In this document: piece by piece, positions 1 to 9,635 of the stretch
Numbering within the stretch: position 1 is the stretch's first letter
How the letters are laid out: every line of letters starts with the position of its first letter
From: Rhodothermia bacterium
GTDB taxonomy: Bacteria; Bacteroidota; Rhodothermia; Balneolales; Balneolaceae
NCBI GenBank assembly: GCA_030427885.1
Contig: JAUICM010000004.1
Coordinates: 310,001-374,000 of the forward strand
Direction: 5' to 3'
Length of the DNA stretch: 64,000 nt
The notes under the pieces: model-generated
Database searches by the model: none
The model's input: only the letters and a program-made list of their open reading frames with translations
Told to the model about the DNA's origin: nothing
Position numbers and translations under genes: made by a program

Positions 1-45
1 ATCTTTCATCTTGAATGTTGAATTCACGAAGCGGAGCGAAGTGCA

Positions 46-2301
46 ATGAACATCAAGAATTTCATATCAGAGCTAAAACGAAGAAACGTCTTCAAGATAG
101 CGGTAGCTTACGGTATTGCGGGCTGGTTGATCATTCAGATCGTGACGGTAGTGGAAGAACCGCTCTCTATTCCGGATTGGGTGGATACGGTTGTGATCCT
201 GTTTGTTGGACTAGGGTTTCCTCTGGCACTGGTTTTTGCGTGGGCTTTTGAGATCACTCCTGAAGGTCTAAGAAAAACACAGGAAGTAGATGCTGAGGAA
301 TCAATCACTCCTAAGACGGGTAAAAAACTCAATAGTATTATAATTGCAGTACTGTCTGTAGCACTGTTCTTTGTGTTGATCGAACGTGTGTTTTTTGCGC
401 GGTCCAATCTTCTCGAGAATTCTGAAACAGCCAATATAGAAACAGCTTCAGTGGCCGTACTTCCTTTTGTGAACATGAGCTCAGATCAGGAAAATGAATA
501 TTTTTCAGACGGATTATCTGAGGAGTTACTCAATGTGCTGGCTAAAGTAGACGATCTGAAAGTAGCCGGACGAACCTCCTCCTTCAAATTCAAAGGGCAT
601 AATGAAAACCTGTCTGATATCGCGGCAGAGTTGGGAGTATCTTATATCCTTGAAGGCAGTGTGCGTAAATCTGGGAACAGGTTGCGAATTACTGCACAGC
701 TCATCAAGGCGAATGATGGATATCATATGTGGTCGGAAGCATATGACCGGGAATTAACCGCAGACGGAATCTTTGAGATACAGGAAGAGATATCGCGACA
801 CGTAATGGAAGAATTGAAAGTGCGTTTACTACCGGAAGATGAAGTACAACTGGCCGACCGGCCAACAACGGATATCGAAGCTTATAACGCCTTCCTGGAA
901 GCAACCCAGCGGGAGATCACCTACCAACCCGATGACCTGGAATTTGCAATACAGAAATACAAAGAGGCAATCAGATTGGATCCGACTTTTGCCGAAGCCT
1001 ATGCCCGGTTGTCAATCGCTTATGGATATCTGCATTCCAACGGGAATATCAATGCGGATGAGACCAAGATCCTGATGAGGGAAAATGCGGAGATGGCAGT
1101 CTCATTGGATAATGATTTAGGTAAAGCACATGAAGCATTAGGATTTTATCTGCAAACCGAGTTTAAATATGACGAAGCTCAACAGGAGTTTAAGAAAGCA
1201 GTTGAGCTGTCTCCGAATGATGCATCTGCCCGAATGAAGTACAGAGGGGTGTTAGCAAGGGCAAACAAAATAGAGGAGTCCAGAGCAGAATTATATAAAG
1301 CATATGAATTAGATCCTTTAAGTCCGGATATAAGTAACTCTTATGCCAATCATTTGGTGAGGGTGGAGAACAGATATGAAGAAGCTATGGATATCATTAA
1401 CCGGAATATTGAGCGAACCCCGGATTACAATGGATCCTATTATACTAAAGCATGGTTATTACGTGATGTACCCTATGGTGAGTTAGACAATGCATTCATG
1501 TTTGCATATGAGGCCTATCTGAAAAACCCGGATGACATGGATTTCATGTGGATGGTATCTGATATTGCACGGGACCTGAATATGACTAACCTCGCTGAAT
1601 ATTTTGGGAAAAGGATCAAGCAGTTATTCCCTGAGAATCATGCTGGTCCCAGAAACCTGCTGGCGACAAACCAGACAAGGGGAGATTTTGATGCTTCCAA
1701 ACAGATCGTGGATGATCTGGCGATAATCTATGGAGAGAGAACCCCCGAGTATTTTGTGATACAGCTCTCAGCATATTATTACGCTCATAAAGAATATCAA
1801 ACAGGTATTGACCTGCTCCGGCAAAGATTCGGGGATGTTATGGATGGTACGCTAAATGAAGTTGAAAATGATGATCAGCGAACAGCAGCGATCTATTACC
1901 TGACATTTCTGGATAAAATAGGGGAAGACGAAAAAGTACAGACATTGAAAGAGAATATCTGTACTTATAAAGACAAGCGGCTGGCAGAAATGCGGGAAAG
2001 CGGTCATATCGAGATCTATAATGAACTGGATGTAAAATTCTGGTGTCAGATTGCTTCGGAAGAGTATGATGATGCAGCCAGAACGCTGGAAAGACTCCAC
2101 TTCGAACTTAATTCCAAAGCTAATTGGCCAATGATCCTGACTTCCGAGATCCCGTACTATCGAATGGAAGATTCTCCGGAATATAAGCGGGTCAAAAACA
2201 GGATCTTTGATGATCTGACCGTGATGCGGGGCAATGTTGTAGAATATTTGAAGGACAAAGGCGAATGGCGGGAAGACTGGGGTACTGATAATTCAAAATG
2301 A
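46..2301 (+). CDS. membrane-anchored TolB-like/TPR protein, paralogue 1
   Basis: A 751-residue protein with an N-terminal motif ELKRRNVFKIAVAYGIAGWL and three predicted membrane helices at about residues 15-35, 45-68 and 97-118. It continues into a TolB-like domain (about 130-265; motifs VAVLPFVNMSSD, FSDGLSEELLN, AGRTSSFKFK, YILEGSVRKSG), as found in CadC- and cyclase-associated TPR proteins, and ends in about 450 residues of TPR-like helices. There is no enzymatic domain, so a scaffold or sensor role at the inner membrane is inferred. ATG at 46 lies 9 nt after GGAG inside a repeated upstream sequence. It is the first of three tandem paralogues. Its last codons lie in an inverted repeat that follows. 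Specific function is unknown. Confidence 0.85.
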   Translation: MNIKNFISELKRRNVFKIAVAYGIAGWLIIQIVTVVEEPLSIPDWVDTVVILFVGLGFPLALVFAWAFEITPEGLRKTQEVDAEESITPKTGKKLNSIIIAVLSVALFFVLIERVFFARSNLLENSETANIETASVAVLPFVNMSSDQENEYFSDGLSEELLNVLAKVDDLKVAGRTSSFKFKGHNENLSDIAAELGVSYILEGSVRKSGNRLRITAQLIKANDGYHMWSEAYDRELTADGIFEIQEEISRHVMEELKVRLLPEDEVQLADRPTTDIEAYNAFLEATQREITYQPDDLEFAIQKYKEAIRLDPTFAEAYARLSIAYGYLHSNGNINADETKILMRENAEMAVSLDNDLGKAHEALGFYLQTEFKYDEAQQEFKKAVELSPNDASARMKYRGVLARANKIEESRAELYKAYELDPLSPDISNSYANHLVRVENRYEEAMDIINRNIERTPDYNGSYYTKAWLLRDVPYGELDNAFMFAYEAYLKNPDDMDFMWMVSDIARDLNMTNLAEYFGKRIKQLFPENHAGPRNLLATNQTRGDFDASKQIVDDLAIIYGERTPEYFVIQLSAYYYAHKEYQTGIDLLRQRFGDVMDGTLNEVENDDQRTAAIYYLTFLDKIGEDEKVQTLKENICTYKDKRLAEMRESGHIEIYNELDVKFWCQIASEEYDDAARTLERLHFELNSKANWPMILTSEIPYYRMEDSPEYKRVKNRIFDDLTVMRGNVVEYLKDKGEWREDWGTDNSK

Positions 2302-2464
2302 AAAATTCAAAAATAATTATAGCCTCTGTAGTCATCCTGAGGATACTTCCGAAGGATTTTTTCGATTATACGACAAGGTTCTTCGCGTTCTCTCAGAATG
2401 ACTTTATAGGTAGTGGCTATTTTAATTTTTTCATCTTGAATTTTGAATTCACGAACGGAGCGAA
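2290..2464. repeat. nested inverted-repeat element between TPR paralogues 1 and 2
   Basis: The inner arms GTCATCCTGAG (from 2332) and CTCAGAATGAC (to about 2403) pair with one mismatch around a loop of about 50 nt. Outer AT-rich arms also pair imperfectly: AATTCAAAATGAAAAATTC at the end of gene 1 matches the complement of the TTTTTTCATCTTGAATTTTG stretch before gene 2, with TATAGCC/GGCTAT inside them. The left outer arm includes the stop codon of gene 1, and the right one runs into the start-proximal motif of gene 2. It resembles palindromic intergenic repeats common in Bacteroidota. No ORF is present. Confidence 0.7.
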
Positions 2465-4684
2465 GTGAACCTGAAAAACCTCATATCTGAACTGAAAAGA
2501 CGAAATGTCTTTAAAGTAGCTACGGCCTACGGAATAGCTGGCTGGCTGATCATACAGGTATCAGATACGGTGTTTCCACGCTTTGGCTTTCCCGACTGGA
2601 CCGTAACTTTTGTAATTACTTTGGTATTCATCGGGCTGCCGATCTCGCTGATCGTTGCCTGGGCATTTGAGCTAACTCCTGAGGGACTGAAAAAGACTGT
2701 TGAAGTAGATACAGAGGAGTCTATAACTCCAAATACGGGTAAGAAGCTCAATAAGGTCATTATCTCGGTACTGTCGATCGCGGTAATGTTTTTATTGGTG
2801 GAGCGGATATTCTTTGCGAATGTGGTTTCAGAATCAGATACACTCTCGGTACAATCAGCTTCCATAGCTGTGCTCCCCTTTGTAAATATGAGCTCAGATG
2901 CTGAAAATGAGTTCTTTTCAGACGGGCTATCAGAAGAACTACTCAACGCACTGGCTAAGATCGAGGATATGAAAGTGGCCGGGCGTACTTCCTCCTTCAA
3001 ATTCAAAGGACAGAACGAGAATCTTTCTTTGATCGCCGAAGAGCTTGGTGTGAAATATATTTTGGAAGGAAGTGTTCGAAAAGCGGGAAATCAGGTGCGA
3101 ATTACTGCTCAGCTCATAAAAGCGGAAGATGGATATCATATTTGGTCGGAAGCTTATGACCGGGAACTGACCACGGAACAGATCTTTAATATTCAGGAAG
3201 AGATCACCAGACATGTGGTGGAAGAACTGAAAGTAAAACTTCTTCCGGGTCAGAAAGAGCTGATTGTGGAAAGAGCAACCGATAATCTGGAAGCTTATGA
3301 ATACTTTTTAAAAGCATCACAAACCCGGTTCTCATTCAAACCAGATGATATTGAAGAAGCTATTGAGCTTTATCAGAAAGCCATAGATCTGGATTCAGAC
3401 TATACTGAAGCCTATGCCCAACAAGCGATTTCTTATTCCATGCTGTATTCCTTTGGGAATATATCACGGGAATATACCCTGGAGAAAATGAAGGAGAGTA
3501 TAGACCAGGCAGTACTGTCTGATCTTAATTCAGGAGAAATTTATTTTGCATTGACCTTCTATCACAATTTGAATGGGGATGGAGAAAAAGCAGAAGAAGC
3601 ATTATTAAAAGCGGTGGAATTGTTGCCAAATAATGCATTGGTAATGATGGCTTATGCAACGCAAAACAATAACAGATACAGGGACCAGGTGAATGTTGAA
3701 AGGATAAACAGAGCTTATGAGCTGGATCCCGACCACCCTTTAGTAGCTACAGAATATGCCAATTATTTATATTTGATCGATGAGTTCGATGAATCGATGA
3801 AGTTAATAGACAAAGTTATAGCAGAATATCCGGACTATAACTATGTGTACAGAGAAAAGATCGGCCAGTTAATGGATGCACCATATGGGGAACTGGATGA
3901 AGCATTTAAAATAGCGTGGGAGAGGTATCAGATGTTCCCTGAGGATGTAGAAGTGATAAGCAGGATCATTGATGCAAGTACCAGTCTGCGTATGTTTGGC
4001 CTGGCTGAAGAGATCATAGGGCAAATGAAGAGAGATCTACCAAATAACCCGAGTAGTTTCAGGCAGGAAAGGATTTTATATTTCGCTACAAAGGATACCA
4101 CTGCTATATCTGAAATGGGAACCAGGATCGAAAAGGAATTTGACCTGGATAATGAAAATGGTAAAGTCTTGCGCAGATGGGTGAATTATTATCTGGCGGG
4201 AGATTATGAAACATTGATCAAGACGCTGGAAGATGCTAATCCGGGGCTTAAAGAAAAAAAACCGGATAGTGACCTTCCATTAGGTTTTTATTCTTTTTTG
4301 TTGATCAAAGCCGGAGATGTAGAGAGGGGAAGAGAAATCGGCAGTCTGGATTGTGACCGGTCATTAAGCAGGATAGAAACTCAGCCAGATGAAACATACA
4401 GAGTTAATGACAACTGGGTGCGTCTGGGCTGTCAGGCTGTTCTGGGTGAATATGAAGAGGCCTACAAAACATTGAGAACCCTGCATTTCGAACAGAAATC
4501 AAAGGCAAACTGGGATTACTTCAACATTGCAAATCCTTCAAGGCAGCTATTATATGACCAACCTATGTTTGATGATCTGGTGGAAGAGATTGAAACAGAC
4601 ATCAGGCAAATGCAGTCAAACGCGATCGAGTATCTTAAGTCCAGAAGCGAATGGAAAGAGGAATGGGAACCAAACAATAATTAA
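2465..4684 (+). CDS. membrane-anchored TolB-like/TPR protein, paralogue 2
   Basis: A 739-residue paralogue of the preceding gene with the same order: ELKRRNVFKVATAYGIAGWL, three membrane helices, then a TolB-like domain (IAVLPFVNMSSDAENEFFSD, YILEGSVRKAGNQVRITAQL) and a TPR-type helical region to the C terminus. The match to paralogue 1 is strong across the first 270 residues and looser in the TPR part, which suggests the C-terminal half carries the specificity. The start is GTG at 2465, four bases after GGAG in the motif CGGAGCGAAGTG shared with the other copies. It is probably an inner-membrane scaffold or sensor; the ligand is unknown. Confidence 0.85.
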   Translation: MNLKNLISELKRRNVFKVATAYGIAGWLIIQVSDTVFPRFGFPDWTVTFVITLVFIGLPISLIVAWAFELTPEGLKKTVEVDTEESITPNTGKKLNKVIISVLSIAVMFLLVERIFFANVVSESDTLSVQSASIAVLPFVNMSSDAENEFFSDGLSEELLNALAKIEDMKVAGRTSSFKFKGQNENLSLIAEELGVKYILEGSVRKAGNQVRITAQLIKAEDGYHIWSEAYDRELTTEQIFNIQEEITRHVVEELKVKLLPGQKELIVERATDNLEAYEYFLKASQTRFSFKPDDIEEAIELYQKAIDLDSDYTEAYAQQAISYSMLYSFGNISREYTLEKMKESIDQAVLSDLNSGEIYFALTFYHNLNGDGEKAEEALLKAVELLPNNALVMMAYATQNNNRYRDQVNVERINRAYELDPDHPLVATEYANYLYLIDEFDESMKLIDKVIAEYPDYNYVYREKIGQLMDAPYGELDEAFKIAWERYQMFPEDVEVISRIIDASTSLRMFGLAEEIIGQMKRDLPNNPSSFRQERILYFATKDTTAISEMGTRIEKEFDLDNENGKVLRRWVNYYLAGDYETLIKTLEDANPGLKEKKPDSDLPLGFYSFLLIKAGDVERGREIGSLDCDRSLSRIETQPDETYRVNDNWVRLGCQAVLGEYEEAYKTLRTLHFEQKSKANWDYFNIANPSRQLLYDQPMFDDLVEEIETDIRQMQSNAIEYLKSRSEWKEEWEPNNN

Positions 4685-4691
4685 AAATTAT

Positions 4692-4824
4692 GGATTCTGA
4701 ATTTTGAATCATAAAAACGTCATCCAGAGCGAAGCGAAGGATCTACAAAAAGGTCTTTCTGTAAGAAAAGCTGTGTGGGCTCTTCGCTTCGCTCTGAGTG
4801 ACACTCATTCAAAATTCAGAATCC
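4692..4824. repeat. nested inverted-repeat element between TPR paralogues 2 and 3
   Basis: The outer arms GGATTCTGAATTTTGAAT (4692-4709) and its exact complement at 4807-4824 form an 18-bp perfect inverted repeat. Inside them, 4719-4739 and 4782-4802 pair over 21 bp with two mismatches (core GAGCGAAGCGAAG). The enclosed loop is about 42 nt. This equals a stem-within-stem element of 133 bp, clearly related to the one at 2290-2464 and ending next to the start-proximal motif of paralogue 3. It is either a mobile palindromic repeat or an RNA structure in a shared transcript. Confidence 0.8.
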
Positions 4825-4852
4825 AGAATCTATAATTCACGAGCAAAGCGAA

Positions 4853-6664
4853 GTGAACCTGAAAAACATCATATCGGAACTTAAAAGGCGTAATGTCATA
4901 AAGGTGGCAACGGCATATGCAATTGCCGGCTGGCTGATCATACAAATCGCGACCTCAGTATTTCCAGCTTTTAACTTTCCCGAGTGGACCTCACAATTTG
5001 TCATTATTCTTGTGGGGATCGGATTCCCTATCTCACTGATCATAGCCTGGGCATTTGAGTTAACTCCGGAAGGTCTGAAAAAAACAGAAGAAGTGGATGC
5101 TGAAGCTTCCATAACGCCCAAGACCGGCAAGAAGATCAATTCAGTTATTATTCTAAGTTTGAGCCTGGCAGTAATTTTTCTTTTGGTGGATAAATTTCTG
5201 ATCAGTGCCCCAAATGTAGTGGATGCCCCCGCAGCATCGGTTTCAACAATCTCTGATAAATCAATAGCGGTACTTCCATTTGATGACTTTAACGCTGGCG
5301 GGGATCAGGAGTATTTTGCGGATGGACTTACGGAAGAAATACTGAATGTTCTGGCTAAAACGCCGGATCTGAAAGTGGCATCACGAACCTCCTCCTTTCA
5401 ATTCAAAGACAAGAATTCAAATATTACTGAAGTAGCAAAGACACTTGGAGTGGCTCATATTCTGGAAGGCTCAGTGCGTCAGTCTTCATCCAGGATCAGG
5501 GTAACAGCTCAGCTGATCAGGGCATCGGATGGCTTCCATTTGTGGTCTGAGAATTATGACGAGCAGCCCGAAGATATCATTCAGGTACAGGAAGATATCG
5601 CCTTTAAGATCGCCGGCGCTTTGGAGACAGCAATGGATCCCGAAGCGCTCGCTGAAATGGTTAAGTCAGGTACGAGCTCAGTGGAAGCATATAATGCATA
5701 CCTGAATGGAATGACTGACGGGGATGACCGCCAGGATTCAAAAAGAGCCTACGAGAAGTTTGAGGAAGCAAGAAGACTGGACCCGACATTTGCCGAGGCG
5801 CATTATAAAGCTTCTACGTTTTGGCGCCAGCAGTTAACAACTACTGTAATGTCGGCTGGTCAGACGGATAAGACCTATCTGGAAATGATGAAGGAAGCTA
5901 ACGATCGTCTCGACCTGGCGATCGAATATGCTAACCCGGTAGATAAACTCAAGTATCAGTCAGATAAAGCAGTACTAAACCTGCAATTCAGAAAGGCTGC
6001 TGACCTGATAAAAGAATACCTCGAAAAAAGACCTTCAGATAAGGAGCAGACTGTTGCCGGGATAAATATTATGAATATTCTTGGAGACGAAACAGGGCAA
6101 TATAAGTACGCAAAGCATCTGGAGGAGATCTCCCTTGAGAATCCCAACGATTATAACTTTGTTATGCTGGGTTATTTTTGGGTATACGATATTCCTGACG
6201 CAGCAAGAATAGCCAGAAAGGCCATTGAAAAATTTCCTTATGAAGATTTCATGTTATACCAGGCCCATCGCGTGTTGTTATGGGATGGAGCCGTTGAGGA
6301 AGCAGGGGAACTGACATCAAGAATAACCGGAGAGCAGGTTGGAGAACAGAACCTTCCAATTGTTGCACTCAGGCAGGCTTGTGCCGAAGGGGATAAAGAA
6401 AAAGCGTTGCAGATCTTCAATAATGAAGACGTCTTTAATGAAAGTGTCTCTATAAGATGGCTTGGCTTAGAACTGCTGGGAAGAAAGAAGGAAGCAAAAG
6501 AATTGTTGATGCCGATACATGATCGCAATGAGTTATTCAGCCTGTCTTCATGGATGTACTACCGGTATTATAATGTCTATGATTATCCGAAATTAAAACG
6601 GATGCTTGAAACCGAAGGGGCTGTGCTAAGAGAACCAATAGAGATACCATTCGCATGTAAATAG
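4853..6664 (+). CDS. membrane-anchored TolB-like/TPR protein, paralogue 3
   Basis: A 603-residue, shorter and more diverged member of the family. The N terminus ELKRRNVIKVATAYAIAGWL and three membrane helices are kept, followed by a TolB-like domain (IAVLPFDDFNAGGDQEYFAD, ASRTSSFQFKDK, HILEGSVRQSSSRIRVTAQL). The TPR part is about 140 residues shorter than in the upstream paralogues. It starts at GTG 4853 after the motif CACGAGCAAAGCGAAGTG. It ends 9 nt before the small membrane gene at 6674, whose ribosome site overlaps its stop, so the two are probably cotranscribed. The function of the family is unknown. Confidence 0.85.
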   Translation: MNLKNIISELKRRNVIKVATAYAIAGWLIIQIATSVFPAFNFPEWTSQFVIILVGIGFPISLIIAWAFELTPEGLKKTEEVDAEASITPKTGKKINSVIILSLSLAVIFLLVDKFLISAPNVVDAPAASVSTISDKSIAVLPFDDFNAGGDQEYFADGLTEEILNVLAKTPDLKVASRTSSFQFKDKNSNITEVAKTLGVAHILEGSVRQSSSRIRVTAQLIRASDGFHLWSENYDEQPEDIIQVQEDIAFKIAGALETAMDPEALAEMVKSGTSSVEAYNAYLNGMTDGDDRQDSKRAYEKFEEARRLDPTFAEAHYKASTFWRQQLTTTVMSAGQTDKTYLEMMKEANDRLDLAIEYANPVDKLKYQSDKAVLNLQFRKAADLIKEYLEKRPSDKEQTVAGINIMNILGDETGQYKYAKHLEEISLENPNDYNFVMLGYFWVYDIPDAARIARKAIEKFPYEDFMLYQAHRVLLWDGAVEEAGELTSRITGEQVGEQNLPIVALRQACAEGDKEKALQIFNNEDVFNESVSIRWLGLELLGRKKEAKELLMPIHDRNELFSLSSWMYYRYYNVYDYPKLKRMLETEGAVLREPIEIPFACK

Positions 6665-6673
6665 GAGGTAGTT

Positions 6674-6994
6674 ATGGAATATACATTCAAACAATTGAAG
6701 CGTGTTTACCTGTTTAAGATAGCAGTGATATTTACCATAGCTACTTTTCTGATTAATCAGGGCATTGAGGCAATGGTGGTAGCAGAATTTATTCCGGTTC
6801 TTTCACTTCGTTTTTCACTGATCGCAACGGCCATTGCCTTTCCATTTGTGATGTACATCGCCTGGGTAATTGTGAACAAACAAAAAGAGGAGGAGAAAGA
6901 AACCTATGAGGAAAAAGTACTCAATGTTTGGTTGCTGATCTTCTCGATTCTTGTGTTAGGCTATGCTATCATAGAGCAGATATATGCACATTGA
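6674..6994 (+). CDS. small membrane protein matching the TPR paralogues' N-terminal module
   Basis: A 106-residue protein of three predicted membrane helices and short charged loops. Its layout matches the first 120 residues of the three upstream proteins: FKQLKRVYLFKIAVIFTIATF corresponds position by position to their ELKRRNVFKIAVAYGIAGWL start, FPFVMYIAWV to FPLALVFAWAF, and a last helix plus IIEQ to the third helix region. It lacks the TolB-like and TPR domains. A strong ribosome site GGAGG precedes ATG by six bases. It could form mixed membrane complexes with the paralogues; that is inference. It ends 4 nt from the convergent permease gene. Confidence 0.75.
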   Translation: MEYTFKQLKRVYLFKIAVIFTIATFLINQGIEAMVVAEFIPVLSLRFSLIATAIAFPFVMYIAWVIVNKQKEEEKETYEEKVLNVWLLIFSILVLGYAIIEQIYAH

Positions 6995-6998
6995 TTGA

Positions 6999-9632
6999 TT
7001 AGTCATTCATCAGCGTTTCTGCCGGATTGGTTGAACCCGCACGTATTGTTTGCACACTAATAGTGATCAGGGAAATAGTGAGTACAAGTACCGCAGCTAT
7101 GATAAAATGAACTGGCCCTATTGAAATATGGTATGCGAAATTAGTCAACCACTGATTCATAAAGTACCAGGCTATTGGGGTAGCTATAAATACTCCTAAA
7201 GCGACAAGCTTCACAAAGTCCTTAGCAAATAAACTGGTGATTTGGGTAATAGTAGCTCCCAATACTTTTCTGATACCAACTTCCTTCTCCCGGCTGGAAA
7301 CTGTTAAGGTAACCAGACCAAATAATCCCATACAGGCGATTAGAATGGCAAAGAAAGAAGAATAATTAATGATAGTTGTCCAGCGTTGGTCGTTCTGATA
7401 AATTTTATTCAGCTCATCATCCAGGAAGCTATATGAGAAAGGGATTTCAGGAACCAGAAGCTTCCAGGTATCACTTATTAATGCCAGGGATTGCTGTGTG
7501 TTCTCGGGCCTGATGCGAATAAGTAAACTACTATGCCCCCATACAGGATTGATAGTAAAGAACGCAGGTTCCATAGAGTTATACATCGACTGAAAGTAAT
7601 GATCCTTTACAACGCCTATAATGACTGGCTTGCCGTGGTTTTGTGAATCAAAACCAGGGATTTCCTTTCCAACCGGATCCTCCAATTCCAATTCTTTAAC
7701 CAGCGTTTCGTTAACCAGAACTGAATTCAATGAATCAGTACTAAGATCAGGATTGAAATTTCTACCGTCAACCAACTCTAGTCCCAGGATATCCAGGTAA
7801 TTACTTTCTATGGTAAACACATTTAGTGATACGTGTTGATCGTTGTAATTATATCCATAACCATAAGACCCTCTCCGTCCCAATGAATTTCCCATCGCGC
7901 TTATATCTACAATACTAGCTTCATCGCCAATGGTATTCCGGAATTGATTTGCAAGCTTGATCCCATCCATACCATTCAGATCGATCGTAACCACCTGCTC
8001 TTTATCATAACCAAGATCTTGTTCCTGAATGAAATCCATTTGATTCTTCATCACAAGCGTTCCAATGATCAATAGTACCGAAAGAGCAAACTGAACAACC
8101 ACTAATGAACGTGTGAACAAATTGGCTCCGTTTAGTTTGAAGGAGCCCTTAAGAGTAACTACAGGTTTGATTCCCGACAAGATCACAGCAGGATAGCTAC
8201 CAGCTAACAATCCGGTGAACACTACAAAACCACCAAGCACTAACAAGGTCACCCGATTATCAAAGTAATTGAAGTTCAGCATCTTACCGGAAAGAGAATT
8301 GAATACGGGCAATGCAGCTTCAGCCAGAACAATTCCCAGTATCAAAGAAATAAAACAAATCACAAATGCTTCACCCCAGAACTGAGCCATAAGCTGATGA
8401 CGGTAAGCCCCGATAACTTTTCTTAGTCCAATTTCTTTAGAACGTTTTGATGAACGACCAATGGAGAGCGTCATAAAATTTATACATGCAATCAGCAACA
8501 TTCCTAAAGCAATCCCTGAAAGGATAAAAGAATACATTGGGTCACTAACGGAGTTCAGATGAATATCGGTTAGTTTATTTAAGCGGTAAGAAAGAGGTTG
8601 TGCATCAGAGGCAAGAGACTGCTGCTCTCTGACACGAGCGATATAATCATCGTGGTATTTATTGAAAAAATCATCCAGGTTTGGATTCAGATCTTCACCT
8701 TCGATTTGATCGTTAACTAAAACATAGGTGTGGTAAATACTCATGGACCAACGGTCAATAAAGTCCGGTGTATAGTAAGGGCTCACAGCAATCGGTAAAA
8801 CGATATTGAAATCCACCGTAGAGTTTTTAGGCTGATCCAGATATACCCCGGTAACAGTAAAAGGTTCATAGGTTTGATCAAGACGAACTTGCAATGTTTT
8901 GCCTAAAGGATCTGTATTATTAAAATATTTACGGGCTGCGGAATATGAAATTATTACAGAGCCTGGGTTCGAAAGTGCATTTTCAGGGTTTCCTGAGATA
9001 AAAGTAAAAGAGAATATGTCGGTAACTTCCGGGTCAGAAAAAGTGATCAACTCCTGAATAGGATCCCCATCGGATTTTACAAATAAGGACTCATTATACA
9101 GTCTTGTGAATGTCGATATTCCGGGAATATCCTGTACCAAGGCGGGTCCCAGTGGAATGGAGTTATTAGGATTATTACCATGTATTGTGCCATCAGATTC
9201 AAGGCTAACACGTTCAACCCGGTATATGCGATCTCCTTTTTCATGAAAGTTATCGAAACTAAGTTCATCCTGAACATAAAGGAAGATAAGGCAACAGAAG
9301 GCGAGCCCCATTGCAAGGCCGAGTATATTTATGGAAGTATAGATCTTCTGTTTTCGGAGATTCCGAAAGGTGACTTTCATGTAATTTTTAAACATAGAAA
9401 AAGTATTAAGGTGGGTGAATTCAAATTCTTCGAACCAGCTTCTCCGGCTCCAGATACTGAGCACATCTCTCCAATATTGACGACGGGCATACTTGAGACC
9501 ATGATTGGCTAGCCGGATCTGGAATAACTCATTAAGATCAGTTTCGGCTTCCTCTTTGAACTTCCAGGCCACACTTATGGAAAGTAAAAGCACTGCCAAT
9601 TTTGGCGGAGAATGTGTTTTGGGTTTACTCAT
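6999..9632 (-). CDS. FtsX/MacB-type ABC transporter permease with PadR-associated prefix domain
   Basis: An 877-residue permease. Residues 1-75 form the cytosolic permease prefix seen in PadR-linked transporters. After it come a membrane helix (about 97-118), a periplasmic MacB-PCD domain, a three-helix FtsX core with an SSKRSKEIGLRKVIGA motif, a second periplasmic domain, and a second FtsX core with VSSREKEVGIRKVLGA. This doubled layout is typical of Bacteroidota-type permeases that work with a separate ATPase, which is not encoded here. ATG at 9632 is 3 nt after the stop of the PadR gene, so translation is probably coupled. The substrate is unknown; peptide or lipid export or cell-envelope signalling are the usual roles. 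Confidence 0.88.
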   Translation of the reverse strand: MSKPKTHSPPKLAVLLLSISVAWKFKEEAETDLNELFQIRLANHGLKYARRQYWRDVLSIWSRRSWFEEFEFTHLNTFSMFKNYMKVTFRNLRKQKIYTSINILGLAMGLAFCCLIFLYVQDELSFDNFHEKGDRIYRVERVSLESDGTIHGNNPNNSIPLGPALVQDIPGISTFTRLYNESLFVKSDGDPIQELITFSDPEVTDIFSFTFISGNPENALSNPGSVIISYSAARKYFNNTDPLGKTLQVRLDQTYEPFTVTGVYLDQPKNSTVDFNIVLPIAVSPYYTPDFIDRWSMSIYHTYVLVNDQIEGEDLNPNLDDFFNKYHDDYIARVREQQSLASDAQPLSYRLNKLTDIHLNSVSDPMYSFILSGIALGMLLIACINFMTLSIGRSSKRSKEIGLRKVIGAYRHQLMAQFWGEAFVICFISLILGIVLAEAALPVFNSLSGKMLNFNYFDNRVTLLVLGGFVVFTGLLAGSYPAVILSGIKPVVTLKGSFKLNGANLFTRSLVVVQFALSVLLIIGTLVMKNQMDFIQEQDLGYDKEQVVTIDLNGMDGIKLANQFRNTIGDEASIVDISAMGNSLGRRGSYGYGYNYNDQHVSLNVFTIESNYLDILGLELVDGRNFNPDLSTDSLNSVLVNETLVKELELEDPVGKEIPGFDSQNHGKPVIIGVVKDHYFQSMYNSMEPAFFTINPVWGHSSLLIRIRPENTQQSLALISDTWKLLVPEIPFSYSFLDDELNKIYQNDQRWTTIINYSSFFAILIACMGLFGLVTLTVSSREKEVGIRKVLGATITQITSLFAKDFVKLVALGVFIATPIAWYFMNQWLTNFAYHISIGPVHFIIAAVLVLTISLITISVQTIRAGSTNPAETLMND

Positions 9633-9635
9633 GGT

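Noticed and set aside
2331-4802. Intergenic repeats as insertion-sequence ends
   Set aside because: No transposase frame and no target-site duplication could be seen; called inverted-repeat elements only.
46-6664. The TPR paralogues as adenylate cyclases
   Set aside because: TolB-like/TPR regions often accompany cyclase domains, but none of the three carries a cyclase catalytic motif.
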